Assembly (NCBI GenBank): GCA_046331265.1 | Contig: JAXLRE010000010.1 | Location: forward strand, 1-64,000 | DNA from: JAGPDB01 sp046331265 | GTDB taxonomy: Bacteria; Actinomycetota; Acidimicrobiia; IMCC26256; JAGPDB01 | Length of the DNA: 64,000 bases | Direction of reading: 5' to 3' | In this document: positions 46,021 through 53,597 of the stretch, piece after piece | How positions within the stretch are numbered: the first letter of the stretch is position 1 | Layout of the letters: each line of letters begins with the position of its first letter | Position numbers and translations under genes: made by a program | Notes under the pieces: generated by a model | The model's input: only the letters and a program-made list of their open reading frames with translations | Told to the model about the DNA's origin: nothing | Database searches by the model: none

Positions 46021-46385
46021 ACCCCTACTTGTTCACGAATATCTGCCTGCATTAAAGGCACGATAGTTTTTCCAACTGCGTGAAAATATGCCAAGTTAGA
46101 AAGATCGTCTGGAGAAAAAGAAGAACTTTCACCAAAGTCTTTAATTGCATCTGCTAGAGCTTCATCTATAGCATCTTTGCTATAGCCAATTGGCAGAACA
46201 ATCTCTAGGCCACATTTTCCATCAGGGTCTAGCCCAATAATTTCACTTTGAACTGATCGAGTATCCATCCCTTGTTGAACCGCTCCTCTTACTAAACGAG
46301 GATGAATTCGCAAAGTAAGATCTTCTAAAACGTCTCGTTCTAATCCTAAAATTTGTACTACTTGAATCTCCGTATTTTCAGACAT
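45999..46385 (-). CDS. Hypothetical protein ending inside the antisense of tRNA-Ser
   Basis: 128 residues, unrecognised. Predicted alternation of helices and strands (VEDLTLRIHPRLVRGAV-like start, LDPDGKCGLEIVLPIGY centre) and no signal peptide. It is supported as real by a TAGAAT -10 six bases before the ATG, the arrangement seen at other genes here. Its last 22 bases, including the stop, are complementary to the 3' part of tRNA-Ser(GCT), so the C-terminal residues (GGERGI) are dictated by the tRNA. Function unknown. Confidence 0.65.
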   Translation of the reverse strand: MSENTEIQVVQILGLERDVLEDLTLRIHPRLVRGAVQQGMDTRSVQSEIIGLDPDGKCGLEIVLPIGYSKDAIDEALADAIKDFGESSSFSPDDLSNLAYFHAVGKTIVPLMQADIREQVGVGGERGI

Positions 46386-46391
46386 TTTTAT

Positions 46392-46397
46392 ATTCTA
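46392..46397 (-). promoter_or_regulatory. -10 element of the 45999-46385 gene
   Basis: TAGAAT on the minus strand, six bases before the ATG, no ribosome-binding site. Confidence 0.45.
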
Positions 46398-46474
46398 AGA
46401 TAATTAGTAGCCATTGACATAATCAGCTATATCTGCTGTCAACTAGCTTCCAACAGAATGGGTGATCCCACAAA

Positions 46475-46504
46475 TTGGGTGCAAGTATGACTTTTCATTA
46501 GAAT
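46475..46504 (+). promoter_or_regulatory. Promoter of tRNA-Arg and the downstream fusion gene
   Basis: -35 TTGGGT (46475-46480), an 18-base spacer, -10 TAGAAT (46499-46504); the tRNA begins ten bases later. No other promoter fits between the tRNA and the following coding sequence. Confidence 0.5.
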
Positions 46505-46514
46505 TATCTCCCTT

Positions 46515-46588
46515 GCACTCGTAGCTCAGTTGGATAGAGCGTCTGTCTACGGAACAGAAGGCCGGGAGTTCGAATCTCTCCGAGTGCG
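46515..46588 (+). tRNA. tRNA-Arg(ACG)
   Basis: Acceptor stem GCACTCG/CGAGTGC with discriminator G. The anticodon stem TCTGT/ACAGA encloses CTACGGA, giving ACG. CCA is not encoded; the next bases are CGTGCC. A coding sequence begins with GTG at 46590. Confidence 0.96.
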
Positions 46589-46589
46589 C

Positions 46590-47546
46590 GTGCCACGAAT
46601 AGAAGCTACGGCAAATATTGATTGTTCCATCGATAATGCATTCTCTTTGTCACAAACTTTTGGTTTAATTAGGCGCCAATGGGACCCTTTTGTAGTTGAA
46701 GAAAACCTCCTTTATGGTGCAACAAAACAAGGTAAAGATGTAGAAACATATTCGAGATCAAAATACGGAATAACAATGATCTCAAAATGTATATCTTTTA
46801 AACCGCCTTCTCATATCGGCATGAAAATGGTTAAAGGACCATGGTTTTTTTCGTCGTTCTCTGGTGGATGGAATTTTGTTAAAGAGTCTGAAGAAACAAC
46901 CTCAGCAACGTGGCGCTATAACTTCACATGTAAACCCAAACTATTCAGATTCATCATGCACCCAATAGGTAAATTCATTCTGAAAAAAGACATAGAGGCT
47001 CGATTAAAAGCATTCACTTATGCCTGTGAAAACAAAGACCTTCTAAATGTTGTGACCATTGGAGATACTTCTATATCAATTGCTAAAGAACAAATTCTTG
47101 AAGACAAGCATGATGCCGGAAAGAAAGCATTGTCAAAAACTATCTTTAATTTAAGTCAGATTTCTTCTATATCACATGGCAAAAAAACTGCTTATGCGGC
47201 TTCTGCCGATAAGAACAGTGGCATATTAGGTTTAGGTATTGACTTTGAAGAAATACGCGATCTTAAACCAAGAGCAGCAAAATTTTATTTAACATTGAAT
47301 GAACTAGAGAAGTTAAATATTGATTCAGATGAAGATCGAATTAAATTGTGGACTATTAAAGAAGCGATATTTAAAGCTGCGCCAAATAATAACAATTTAG
47401 TTCTAAGAGACTTTGAAATTACGCAATTAAACAGTACGAGTGGGTTTGCTTCACAACGGAACAAGAACGATCACATCTTCGAGTTCGTATACCAAAAAGA
47501 AAATGACGGAATATTATCTATTGCTATATGCAAAAAATCTAATTAG
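46590..47546 (+). CDS. Predicted SRPBCC domain fused to a 4'-phosphopantetheinyl transferase domain
   Basis: 318 residues from GTG 46590. Residues 1-145 read like an SRPBCC/polyketide-cyclase domain (IEATANIDCSIDNAFSL, a central strand run, and a C-terminal helix DIEARLKAFTYACEN). Residues 185-318 match Sfp/AcpS-type transferases: ISSISHGKKTAYAAS, the Mg-binding GLGIDFEEI (D218, E220), and LWTIKEAIFKA (K257, E258). Such enzymes load phosphopantetheine onto carrier proteins. The start is chosen because anything further upstream would lie inside tRNA-Arg. I know of no standard protein with this pairing. It overlaps the converging aminotransferase gene by eight bases. Confidence 0.75.
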   Translation: MPRIEATANIDCSIDNAFSLSQTFGLIRRQWDPFVVEENLLYGATKQGKDVETYSRSKYGITMISKCISFKPPSHIGMKMVKGPWFFSSFSGGWNFVKESEETTSATWRYNFTCKPKLFRFIMHPIGKFILKKDIEARLKAFTYACENKDLLNVVTIGDTSISIAKEQILEDKHDAGKKALSKTIFNLSQISSISHGKKTAYAASADKNSGILGLGIDFEEIRDLKPRAAKFYLTLNELEKLNIDSDEDRIKLWTIKEAIFKAAPNNNNLVLRDFEITQLNSTSGFASQRNKNDHIFEFVYQKENDGILSIAICKKSN

Positions 47547-48792
47547 CCTCTAAAGCTGCTCTAACTGCTTGTAGCGCAATATCGATTTCTTCCTCTTTTA
47601 CAATAAGGGGTGGCATAAAGCGAATTACGTTACCCCATGTACCAGCATTCATCATTAGAACTTTTGATGCTTCTCGAGAGTGTTTAATTACCTTCGAACA
47701 AATATCTGCATCCGGCGTCATATCTTTATTTAAAAATTCCATAGCTACCATTAATCCGAAACCACGAATATCTACATTTAGCGAATGGTCAGATGCGATC
47801 TTACTGAGACCATTTTTTAGTTGTTCTCCCCTATTATTTACGTTTTCAAAAAAACTAGGGTCTTTCATGAGTTCAATTGTTGCTAATGCAGCAGCACAAC
47901 CTATCGGGTTACCTCCATAAGTCCCACCATGGCTACCAGTTGGCCATTTCGACATTAAATCTTTAGATGCTCCAATTGCCGAAAAAGGAAATCCGCTCGC
48001 AATACCTTTTGCCATAACAAGAATATCTGGTTCAATTCCATAATGATCTACAGCAAAAAATTTTCCCGTACGACCAAAGCCTGCCTGTACCTCATCTGCA
48101 ATAAATAAAATTGAATTTTCTTTACATCGTTTATAAAGTCCCTCTATAAATCTTTTAGGAGCTGGAATATATCCACCTTCACCCTGCTCCGGTTCAATAA
48201 TTATTGCTGCAGTCTCACTAGGTGCAGTTTGTGAAGCTAAAACATAATCAAACTGGGCAAGAGCAGCATCGATAGATTGTTCTTGTGTCTCGCTATCGCC
48301 AAGTGGAGAAGGAAACGGCGAAATATAAATGCCAGAAGGCAAAGGAGAATGACCAGCTCGATACCCAGTTTTACTAGTAGTCATTGCCATTGCCATATGC
48401 GTACGGCCATGGAATGAGCCGTTGAATACAATAATGTTTGGCTTTCCAGTTACTTGTTTCGCAAGCTTTACAGCACCCTCAGTCGCTTCTGCTCCTGAGT
48501 TCGCATAATAAAAAGTATCAATATTTTTCGGTGTGATAGTTTCCAATGCGTCTGCCAATGGTTGCATCAGATTATGTGTATAGCAATTAACTTGTGCATG
48601 TATAAACTGCGCGGATTGTTTTTGAATCGCTTCAACAATTTTTGGATGACAATGTCCAGTCGAAGTTACTGCTATACCTGAGGTGAAATCTAAATATTTA
48701 TTTCCATCGGTTGTGTAAACCCAACAACCTTGACCCTTCTCAACTTGTAAATCTGTTACATGAAACCATACAGGCGCTAAATTTCCAGTCAT
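47539..48792 (-). CDS. Class III PLP-dependent aminotransferase, GABA/acetylornithine type
   Basis: 417 residues. Signatures: YLDFTSGIAVTSTGHCHPKI at the start, NSGAEATEGAVKLAKQVTGK, the aspartate motif FIADEVQAGFGRTGKFFAV and the PLP lysine in LVMAKGIASGFPFSA. It resembles 4-aminobutyrate or diaminobutyrate-type enzymes more than ArgD, because no arginine gene is adjacent; the substrate is inferred only to be an omega-amino acid. A TAGAAT -10 (48799-48804) lies six bases before the ATG. Confidence 0.9.
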   Translation of the reverse strand: MTGNLAPVWFHVTDLQVEKGQGCWVYTTDGNKYLDFTSGIAVTSTGHCHPKIVEAIQKQSAQFIHAQVNCYTHNLMQPLADALETITPKNIDTFYYANSGAEATEGAVKLAKQVTGKPNIIVFNGSFHGRTHMAMAMTTSKTGYRAGHSPLPSGIYISPFPSPLGDSETQEQSIDAALAQFDYVLASQTAPSETAAIIIEPEQGEGGYIPAPKRFIEGLYKRCKENSILFIADEVQAGFGRTGKFFAVDHYGIEPDILVMAKGIASGFPFSAIGASKDLMSKWPTGSHGGTYGGNPIGCAAALATIELMKDPSFFENVNNRGEQLKNGLSKIASDHSLNVDIRGFGLMVAMEFLNKDMTPDADICSKVIKHSREASKVLMMNAGTWGNVIRFMPPLIVKEEEIDIALQAVRAALEAN

Positions 48793-48798
48793 AATTAA

Positions 48799-48804
48799 AT
48801 TCTA
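48799..48804 (-). promoter_or_regulatory. -10 element of the aminotransferase gene
   Basis: TAGAAT on the minus strand, six bases before the ATG. The long inverted repeat at 48810-48858 overlaps where its -35 would be. Confidence 0.45.
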
Positions 48805-48809
48805 ATCCC

Positions 48810-48858
48810 GCGTTGGGTGCGGAAAGTATAAATAATTAGTACTTTCCACACCCAACGC
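48810..48858 (-). repeat. Long hairpin between the Bax-inhibitor-like and aminotransferase genes
   Basis: Arms GCGTTGGGTG+C+GGAAAGTA (48810-48828) and TACTTTCC+A+CACCCAACGC (48840-48858), 18 pairs with one mismatch and an 11-base loop. No T-run follows on either strand. It may terminate the upstream gene in a factor-assisted way or act as operator for the aminotransferase promoter. Confidence 0.75.
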
Positions 48859-48876
48859 AGAAAAAGAAGAGGAAGA

Positions 48877-49671
48877 CTAGTTGCGAGACTTAGCGAGTAA
48901 TCGTAATACCTCTAGATAGATCCACACGATGGTAACGACTAAGCCGTATGCAGCTGCCCAGTTCATATATTTTGGTAATCCTTGTTGTACACCAGATTCA
49001 ATGAAACTGAAATCAATTGCTAAGTTTGCAGCAGCTATACATATGACTACAGCTGAAAATATAATCCCAGCTATACCTGTGTCATTGATCAATGGAAGAT
49101 TTACGTTAAAGATTGAGAACAGAAGGTTCGCCATATAAAAAACGAATATAGCCATGGTTGCACCAATCACTATTCGAGTAAAGCGTTGCGTTACCTTAAT
49201 AATACGCATTGAATATAGTGAGTACATTACAAACACGATGGCACCAGTAGCTAATACTGCTTGAATAACAATTCCGTTGTATGCATTTTCATATACACGA
49301 GATATCAAACCAATAGCTACACCTTCTATAGCTGCATAAATAGGAGCACTAACTCGCGCAATGTTTGGTTTAAAAGTCGTAAGTAGGCCTACTCCTAGAG
49401 CAGCAAATATAGAAACAAATAGTGCCATTCCCCAAGCACTTTCAGGTATGGATATCCACGCCCATGTTCCAGTCGCTACGAGTATCGCAAATAGCACTAG
49501 CGCTGCTCGTGCTGCTCCAGTGACAGACATGGAATCAGTGTTAGTAAAAACTGACGGTGGAGGTGATATTGGATTCCCTAAAGAATCAAATGAGCTTGGA
49601 GCTGCATATCCAGCTTTTAGATCATTCGGATCAATGTTGCTAAGTGTTTTTTCTAGAACTTTGTTTGCCAT
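48877..49671 (-). CDS. Bax inhibitor-1/YccA family membrane protein
   Basis: 264 residues. A cytosolic N-terminus (about 1-50, rich in Pro and Ser) precedes seven hydrophobic helices, ending YGLVVTIVWIYLEVLRLLAKSRN, the family's C-terminus. The segment AIEGVAIGLISRVYE is typical of the actinobacterial branch. The family is linked to calcium leak and protein quality control in other bacteria, without a firm role here. A hairpin follows the stop after 19 bases. Confidence 0.85.
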   Translation of the reverse strand: MANKVLEKTLSNIDPNDLKAGYAAPSSFDSLGNPISPPPSVFTNTDSMSVTGAARAALVLFAILVATGTWAWISIPESAWGMALFVSIFAALGVGLLTTFKPNIARVSAPIYAAIEGVAIGLISRVYENAYNGIVIQAVLATGAIVFVMYSLYSMRIIKVTQRFTRIVIGATMAIFVFYMANLLFSIFNVNLPLINDTGIAGIIFSAVVICIAAANLAIDFSFIESGVQQGLPKYMNWAAAYGLVVTIVWIYLEVLRLLAKSRN

Positions 49672-49721
49672 TTTTATCCTTTCAATGAAAAAAATCTAGG
49701 CATGCTTTATACAACACTAAT

Positions 49722-51164
49722 TCATTTTCTTACATTCCCATGAGCTTGAAGGATCTCTGTTACACAACCTGTTACTTTAAATGCTGTTGGCAAATGTAAG
49801 AATTCATTAGGTCCATGGGCATTTGAACCTGGTCCTAATACCCCAGTTACCATAAATTGGGCATTTGGATACTTCTCCCCAAGCATCGACATAAAAGGTA
49901 TGGTTCCGCCTTCACCCATAACTTGTGAATCATTTCTAAAAAATTTCTTCGATGTCTCGACACATATTCGCTTTAGCCACGCCTCTGGTTGAGGTGCTAA
50001 AAATCCTTTGGCCATTGAATCTACACTTACACTTATTTGTGCATTAAATGGACGATCACGATTTAATTCATTTACTAATGCCGCGCACGCAGTCTGCGGA
50101 TCAACTTTAGGCGGCAACCTAAAAGATAGTCCTAAAGTTATTTCCGGCAATAAAACATTGCCTGCATTTTCGATATTTGGAAAACCATTAATACCTATAA
50201 TTTCTAAAGCCGGTTTAAAAGTGTTAGCAATAATTTGTTCACCGATACTATTTGCTAATGGTTGCACTCCTGGTGCATAACTAAAGTTAAAAGGATTTTC
50301 TTTTTCCAATAGATTTGCTGATTCAACATAGGAATCATGAATATAATCTGGTATCTCACAATAGAATTCAGGAATAATTATTTCTCCGGATCCAGGCTTA
50401 CAAATTCGATCGAGTAATTCTCTTGCTACATGAAATGCGCTAGGGACTATACCTCCAGCTCCTCCTGAATGTGTTCCCTTTTCTAACACTTTTATTGATA
50501 GATTTACTTGCAACAAACCACGTAAAGACTGAGTCATCCATAAATGGTCGTAATCTTGACACCCTGAATCCAAACAAATCACTAAAGAAATATCATCAAT
50601 CGTACTTGTATTGTTCTCAAGGTAATCAATGTGTTCTTGTAGATGAGGACTTCCGCTTTCTTCACTTGCTTCAATCAAAATCAGTATTCTCGAATGTGGA
50701 ATATTATTTTCAATTAAATAATTCGCAGATAGCACTGCCGTAAAAATTGCATAGCCATCGTCAGCAGATCCACGACCATAAACCTTATCTCCAACATATG
50801 TAGCTTTAAATGGATCAATGTTTTCATCCCAACCTGTCATTGGTGGCTGTTTATCTAAGTGTCCATAAATTAAAACGCAATCGTCGTTATCATAATTATT
50901 TTTAGGTATATCGATAACTATCAATGGTGTTAAGTTTTTTATTTCTTGAATATAAATATTTGTGCTGTCAGGCAAAATATTTTTAGCCCAGCCTGCAAAT
51001 AAGTTAGCTACATCATCTATATAACCATTATTTTTCCAGTCTGAATCAAATGCTGGTGATAAGTTTTTAATCGATAGATACTTTTCAAAAGTATCTTTGA
51101 CTTTTGAGTTCCAATCAATTTCAATCTGATTAAGATTTGCAAATTCTTTACTAATGTTATTCAT
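49722..51164 (-). CDS. M20-family metallopeptidase (dipeptidase/carboxypeptidase-like)
   Basis: 480 residues from ATG 51164. Zinc-site motifs of the M20 clan are present: LIYGHLDKQPP, VYGRGSADDGYA (bridging Asp) and LIEASEESGSPHL (catalytic Glu), with ICLDSGCQD and a final GSNAHGPNEFLHLPT histidine. It probably hydrolyses short peptides or deacylates amino acids in the cytosol. An in-frame extension to 51296 is rejected because it would be encoded by one arm of the palindromic element upstream. Confidence 0.9.
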   Translation of the reverse strand: MNNISKEFANLNQIEIDWNSKVKDTFEKYLSIKNLSPAFDSDWKNNGYIDDVANLFAGWAKNILPDSTNIYIQEIKNLTPLIVIDIPKNNYDNDDCVLIYGHLDKQPPMTGWDENIDPFKATYVGDKVYGRGSADDGYAIFTAVLSANYLIENNIPHSRILILIEASEESGSPHLQEHIDYLENNTSTIDDISLVICLDSGCQDYDHLWMTQSLRGLLQVNLSIKVLEKGTHSGGAGGIVPSAFHVARELLDRICKPGSGEIIIPEFYCEIPDYIHDSYVESANLLEKENPFNFSYAPGVQPLANSIGEQIIANTFKPALEIIGINGFPNIENAGNVLLPEITLGLSFRLPPKVDPQTACAALVNELNRDRPFNAQISVSVDSMAKGFLAPQPEAWLKRICVETSKKFFRNDSQVMGEGGTIPFMSMLGEKYPNAQFMVTGVLGPGSNAHGPNEFLHLPTAFKVTGCVTEILQAHGNVRK

Positions 51165-51186
51165 GTGTGATAATTTATCTCTACAC

Positions 51187-51310
51187 AAACATAACGTGTG
51201 TGTTATTAAAGTGTTGCGGACGCAAAGTGTGGATTGTACGGTAGGGTGTCGTCCATGCGATGCGTGCGCAACACTTTTTCCATGGGGGAACCACACACGT
51301 TTTTTTGTTT
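51187..51310 (+). repeat. Large palindromic element between divergent genes
   Basis: Nested inverted repeats. The outer arms are ACGTGTGTG/CACACACGT (51194-51202 and 51292-51300). The inner arms (51208-51224 and 51261-51277) pair over 17 positions with one mismatch and have cores AAAGTGTTGCG/CGCAACACTTT. Weak extensions AAACA/TGTTT lie at the edges. On the plus strand a run of seven T (51300-51306) follows the outer arm. A possible plus promoter (TTTACT, 16 bases, GATAAT) lies near 51147-51174. It may be a leader attenuator of the nuclease gene, a small RNA, or a MITE-like element. Confidence 0.7.
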
Positions 51311-52075
51311 CCGAAAGAAGGAATCATTTCAGAAATAATTTTCGACGTTGCTTCTTTTAATATTCGCACTGGCCGTGCCCCTGATGGAATACATGCTTGG
51401 ATAATTAGAAAATTTTCTACATTGGCCACAATTAAATTTCTAAACTGCAATATTGTTGCATTACAAGAAGCCCATAAATTTCAACTCAAATGGTTACTTA
51501 AAAAATTAGCTAAATATAGTTATGTAGGTAACGGTAGAGACGGTGGTTCTAAAGGAGAACATTGCCCCATTCTCTTCGATAATGAAAAATTCAGAATTAT
51601 TTCAAGTGAAACTAAATGGTATGGAGATACTCCTGATCAAGTCTCAAAGCTTACTGATGCCAGCTTTCCTCGAATATATACAAAGTTAGTCGTCAATATA
51701 TCTAATGACACAACAGTAGAAATATTCAATACTCATTTAGATGAAAAAAGTGAAGAACGAAGACTACGAAGCATTAAACAGCTCGCTCAAAATATAAACC
51801 CAGATATGCCAACGATAGTTTTAGGAGATTTCAACTCAACTCGTCTTAGAAATGTTTTAGATGAAATTACATCTTGTGGACTGTCTTATGCACTTGATGA
51901 AAAATGTGGAGGTACAACAAATAGGTTTTCTAAAACAACAGCCGAAAATGCAATTGACCACATATTTGTTAGTAAACATTTTAAAGTTCTAGCTTCAAGC
52001 GTTGTGAGAAAAAAATTCTTCTTCCTTCTGCCCTCAGACCACTGGCCTATAATCGCTAAATTAAAATTAATTTAG
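51305..52075 (+). CDS. Endonuclease/exonuclease/phosphatase (EEP) family hydrolase
   Basis: About 256 residues. Motifs of the DNase I-like fold in order: VASFNIRTG, VALQEAHKF (metal Glu), EIFNTHLDE (His), IVLGDFNSTR (Asp, Asn), NAIDHIFVSK (Asp, His) and LPSDHWPIIAKL (terminal Asp, His). It could act on DNA, a phospholipid or a sugar phosphate; the motifs do not decide. The start is uncertain: TTG 51305 lies at the end of the palindromic element, and no good ribosome-binding site is near. A TRIC-type channel gene follows. Confidence 0.85.
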   Translation: MFPKEGIISEIIFDVASFNIRTGRAPDGIHAWIIRKFSTLATIKFLNCNIVALQEAHKFQLKWLLKKLAKYSYVGNGRDGGSKGEHCPILFDNEKFRIISSETKWYGDTPDQVSKLTDASFPRIYTKLVVNISNDTTVEIFNTHLDEKSEERRLRSIKQLAQNINPDMPTIVLGDFNSTRLRNVLDEITSCGLSYALDEKCGGTTNRFSKTTAENAIDHIFVSKHFKVLASSVVRKKFFFLLPSDHWPIIAKLKLI

Positions 52076-52078
52076 TTG

Positions 52079-52084
52079 TATTAT
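52079..52084 (+). promoter_or_regulatory. Candidate -10 element of the TRIC-type channel gene
   Basis: TATTAT, seven bases before an ATC codon at 52092 that would restore the missing N-terminus of the channel. Confidence 0.35.
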
Positions 52085-52091
52085 TTATCAC

Positions 52092-52847
52092 ATCGAAACA
52101 CAATTTAGCCTTCCACTCCAATATGACCTTGCAGCTGTATTTTTGTTTGCATTAACTGGATCGTTAATTGCTCTAAAACGAGGTTACGATCCTATTGGCG
52201 TATCAATAATCACAATAATTTCAGGAACAGGTGGAGGAATTATTCGTGATGCAGTTTTCTTAAACATCGAACCATCAGTCGTAAAAGACTGGAGATATTC
52301 AGCAGTGCTACTTGCTGCTATTGGATTTGTCCTGTTAGGAAGGTCAATACTCCAGACCAGACCTATCGCATTCATAATTATGGCAACAGAAGCTCTAGGT
52401 ATAGGGATCAACTCCGTTTACGGGTCTGGCCGTGCATTAGGTGCAAATACAAGTATTTATGCAGCAATCATTATCGGTTTAATAAATGCAGTAGGCGGAA
52501 GAATAATGCGCGACACTGTCATGGGCAAAAAGCGTAAAAGTCTTGTTCCGTCAAGAATGTATGGCGTTGCTTCTTTTATCTCCATCGTGGTCTTCTTAAC
52601 CATGTCTCAAGAATTTGAAATCTCTACAATCATATGTGCATGGACAGCAATATTTTGTGCTTTTGCTATAAGGATGGTTGCAATAAAGTTTGATATAAAA
52701 ACAAAAGCGCTAGTTGATTATTACGATCCTAGTGCGGCGTTAATACATGTCGTTAGTGACCATGTAACACCACACTTGCCGACACTAACTAGATGGAAAT
52801 TAAATAAACGTAATCGCCGTTCAAATGAAGATAAGCCTCTTGAGTGA
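52092..52847 (+). CDS. Trimeric intracellular cation channel (TRIC/UPF0126) family protein
   Basis: About 250 residues with seven predicted helices and two glycine-rich repeats (ISGTGGGIIRDAVF and NAVGGRIMRDTVMG), the marks of the TRIC/YicG family of potassium-permeable channels. The first conventional codon, TTG 52143, would cut the first helix. The open frame upstream continues it with a hydrophobic start (LQYDLAAVFLFALTG), so translation probably begins earlier, perhaps at ATC 52092. No ATG, GTG or TTG lies in frame there. Frame error in the sequence is another explanation. Confidence 0.75.
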   Translation: METQFSLPLQYDLAAVFLFALTGSLIALKRGYDPIGVSIITIISGTGGGIIRDAVFLNIEPSVVKDWRYSAVLLAAIGFVLLGRSILQTRPIAFIIMATEALGIGINSVYGSGRALGANTSIYAAIIIGLINAVGGRIMRDTVMGKKRKSLVPSRMYGVASFISIVVFLTMSQEFEISTIICAWTAIFCAFAIRMVAIKFDIKTKALVDYYDPSAALIHVVSDHVTPHLPTLTRWKLNKRNRRSNEDKPLE

Positions 52848-52849
52848 CT

Positions 52850-53137
52850 TTACCTGACAAGACTTGCAAATGCCCATAAAGAAACAATTAATCCAATAGC
52901 AATAAAAATTATTGATCTACCTAAAGGGGCAACAGCTAGTGTTGCATTTCCTTGTTTAATTTGGTTTTTAGCAAGAGCATTTGCAGTTTGTTTTGAAGTT
53001 CTTGAAGACTTTCGTAGCGAATCTTTTGCCATGACTTCGTCTTTTCGACGTTTTGCAATAGCAAAAATATTTCCAATTACCATAGCTGCCCCTAAAGCAA
53101 GGACCAGCTCAAGTAAAGTCTGCGTATAAAAGTTCAA
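52850..53137 (-). CDS. Small hypothetical membrane protein downstream of rplI
   Basis: 95 residues with two predicted membrane helices (LLELVLALGAAMVIGNIFAIA and SIIFIAIGLIVSLWAFASLV) separated by a basic loop of about 45 residues. I do not recognise a family. It starts four bases after rplI on the same strand, so it is the last gene of the rpsF-ssb-rpsR-rplI transcript, where many actinobacteria have dnaB. Its stop is two bases from that of the TRIC-type gene. Confidence 0.7.
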   Translation of the reverse strand: MNFYTQTLLELVLALGAAMVIGNIFAIAKRRKDEVMAKDSLRKSSRTSKQTANALAKNQIKQGNATLAVAPLGRSIIFIAIGLIVSLWAFASLVR

Positions 53138-53141
53138 ACTT

Positions 53142-53597
53142 TTATTTCTTTTCTATAGCAACAATTTCAACTGGAACACTTGCACTAACTTCAGGGTGCA
53201 ATTCAACATTAGCGCTGTAACTGCCAAGTGTTTTGATTTGCGAACTAAGGGTAATGTCTCTGCGGTCAATATCAATTGAAGTTGCTTTAGTAATTTCTTT
53301 CGCAACATCAGCAGGCGTTACAGAACCAAAAAGTTTGCCTTCTTCTCCAACATTTACAGAAATCGTAATTTTCGAAGCATTTAGAATATCTGCAGTCTCT
53401 TGTGCGCCAGCTTTTTCTTTTTCAAGTTTGATAGCTCTTGCTCTCTGCATTGACTTTGCTTGGTCAATCGCACCCTTACTAGCTAGTGTCGCAAAACCTT
53501 GTGGTATCAAATAGTTACGCGCGAAACCGTCTGCAACATCGACAATGTCTCCTGTGCGTCCACGACCCTTTACGTCTTTACGAAGGATAACTTTCAT
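53142..53597 (-). CDS. rplI: 50S ribosomal protein L9
   Basis: 151 residues, the normal length. The N-terminal domain begins MKVILRKDVKGRGRTGDIVD with the family's conserved DGFARNYLIPQGFA, then a long connecting helix (SMQRARAIKLEKEKAGAQE) and the C-terminal RNA-binding domain with GKLFGSVTPADVAKEI. Its ATG directly follows the rpsR stop, and the ribosome-binding site lies within the last codons of rpsR. Confidence 0.97.
   Translation of the reverse strand: MKVILRKDVKGRGRTGDIVDVADGFARNYLIPQGFATLASKGAIDQAKSMQRARAIKLEKEKAGAQETADILNASKITISVNVGEEGKLFGSVTPADVAKEITKATSIDIDRRDITLSSQIKTLGSYSANVELHPEVSASVPVEIVAIEKK

Noticed and set aside
46530..46589. Longer start for the PPTase fusion gene
   Set aside because: It would lie inside tRNA-Arg; the SRPBCC-like sequence begins only at GTG 46590.
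51165..51296. N-terminal extension of the M20 peptidase
   Set aside because: The added residues are encoded by the palindromic element and are rich in His, Cys and Arg, unlike the rest of the protein.
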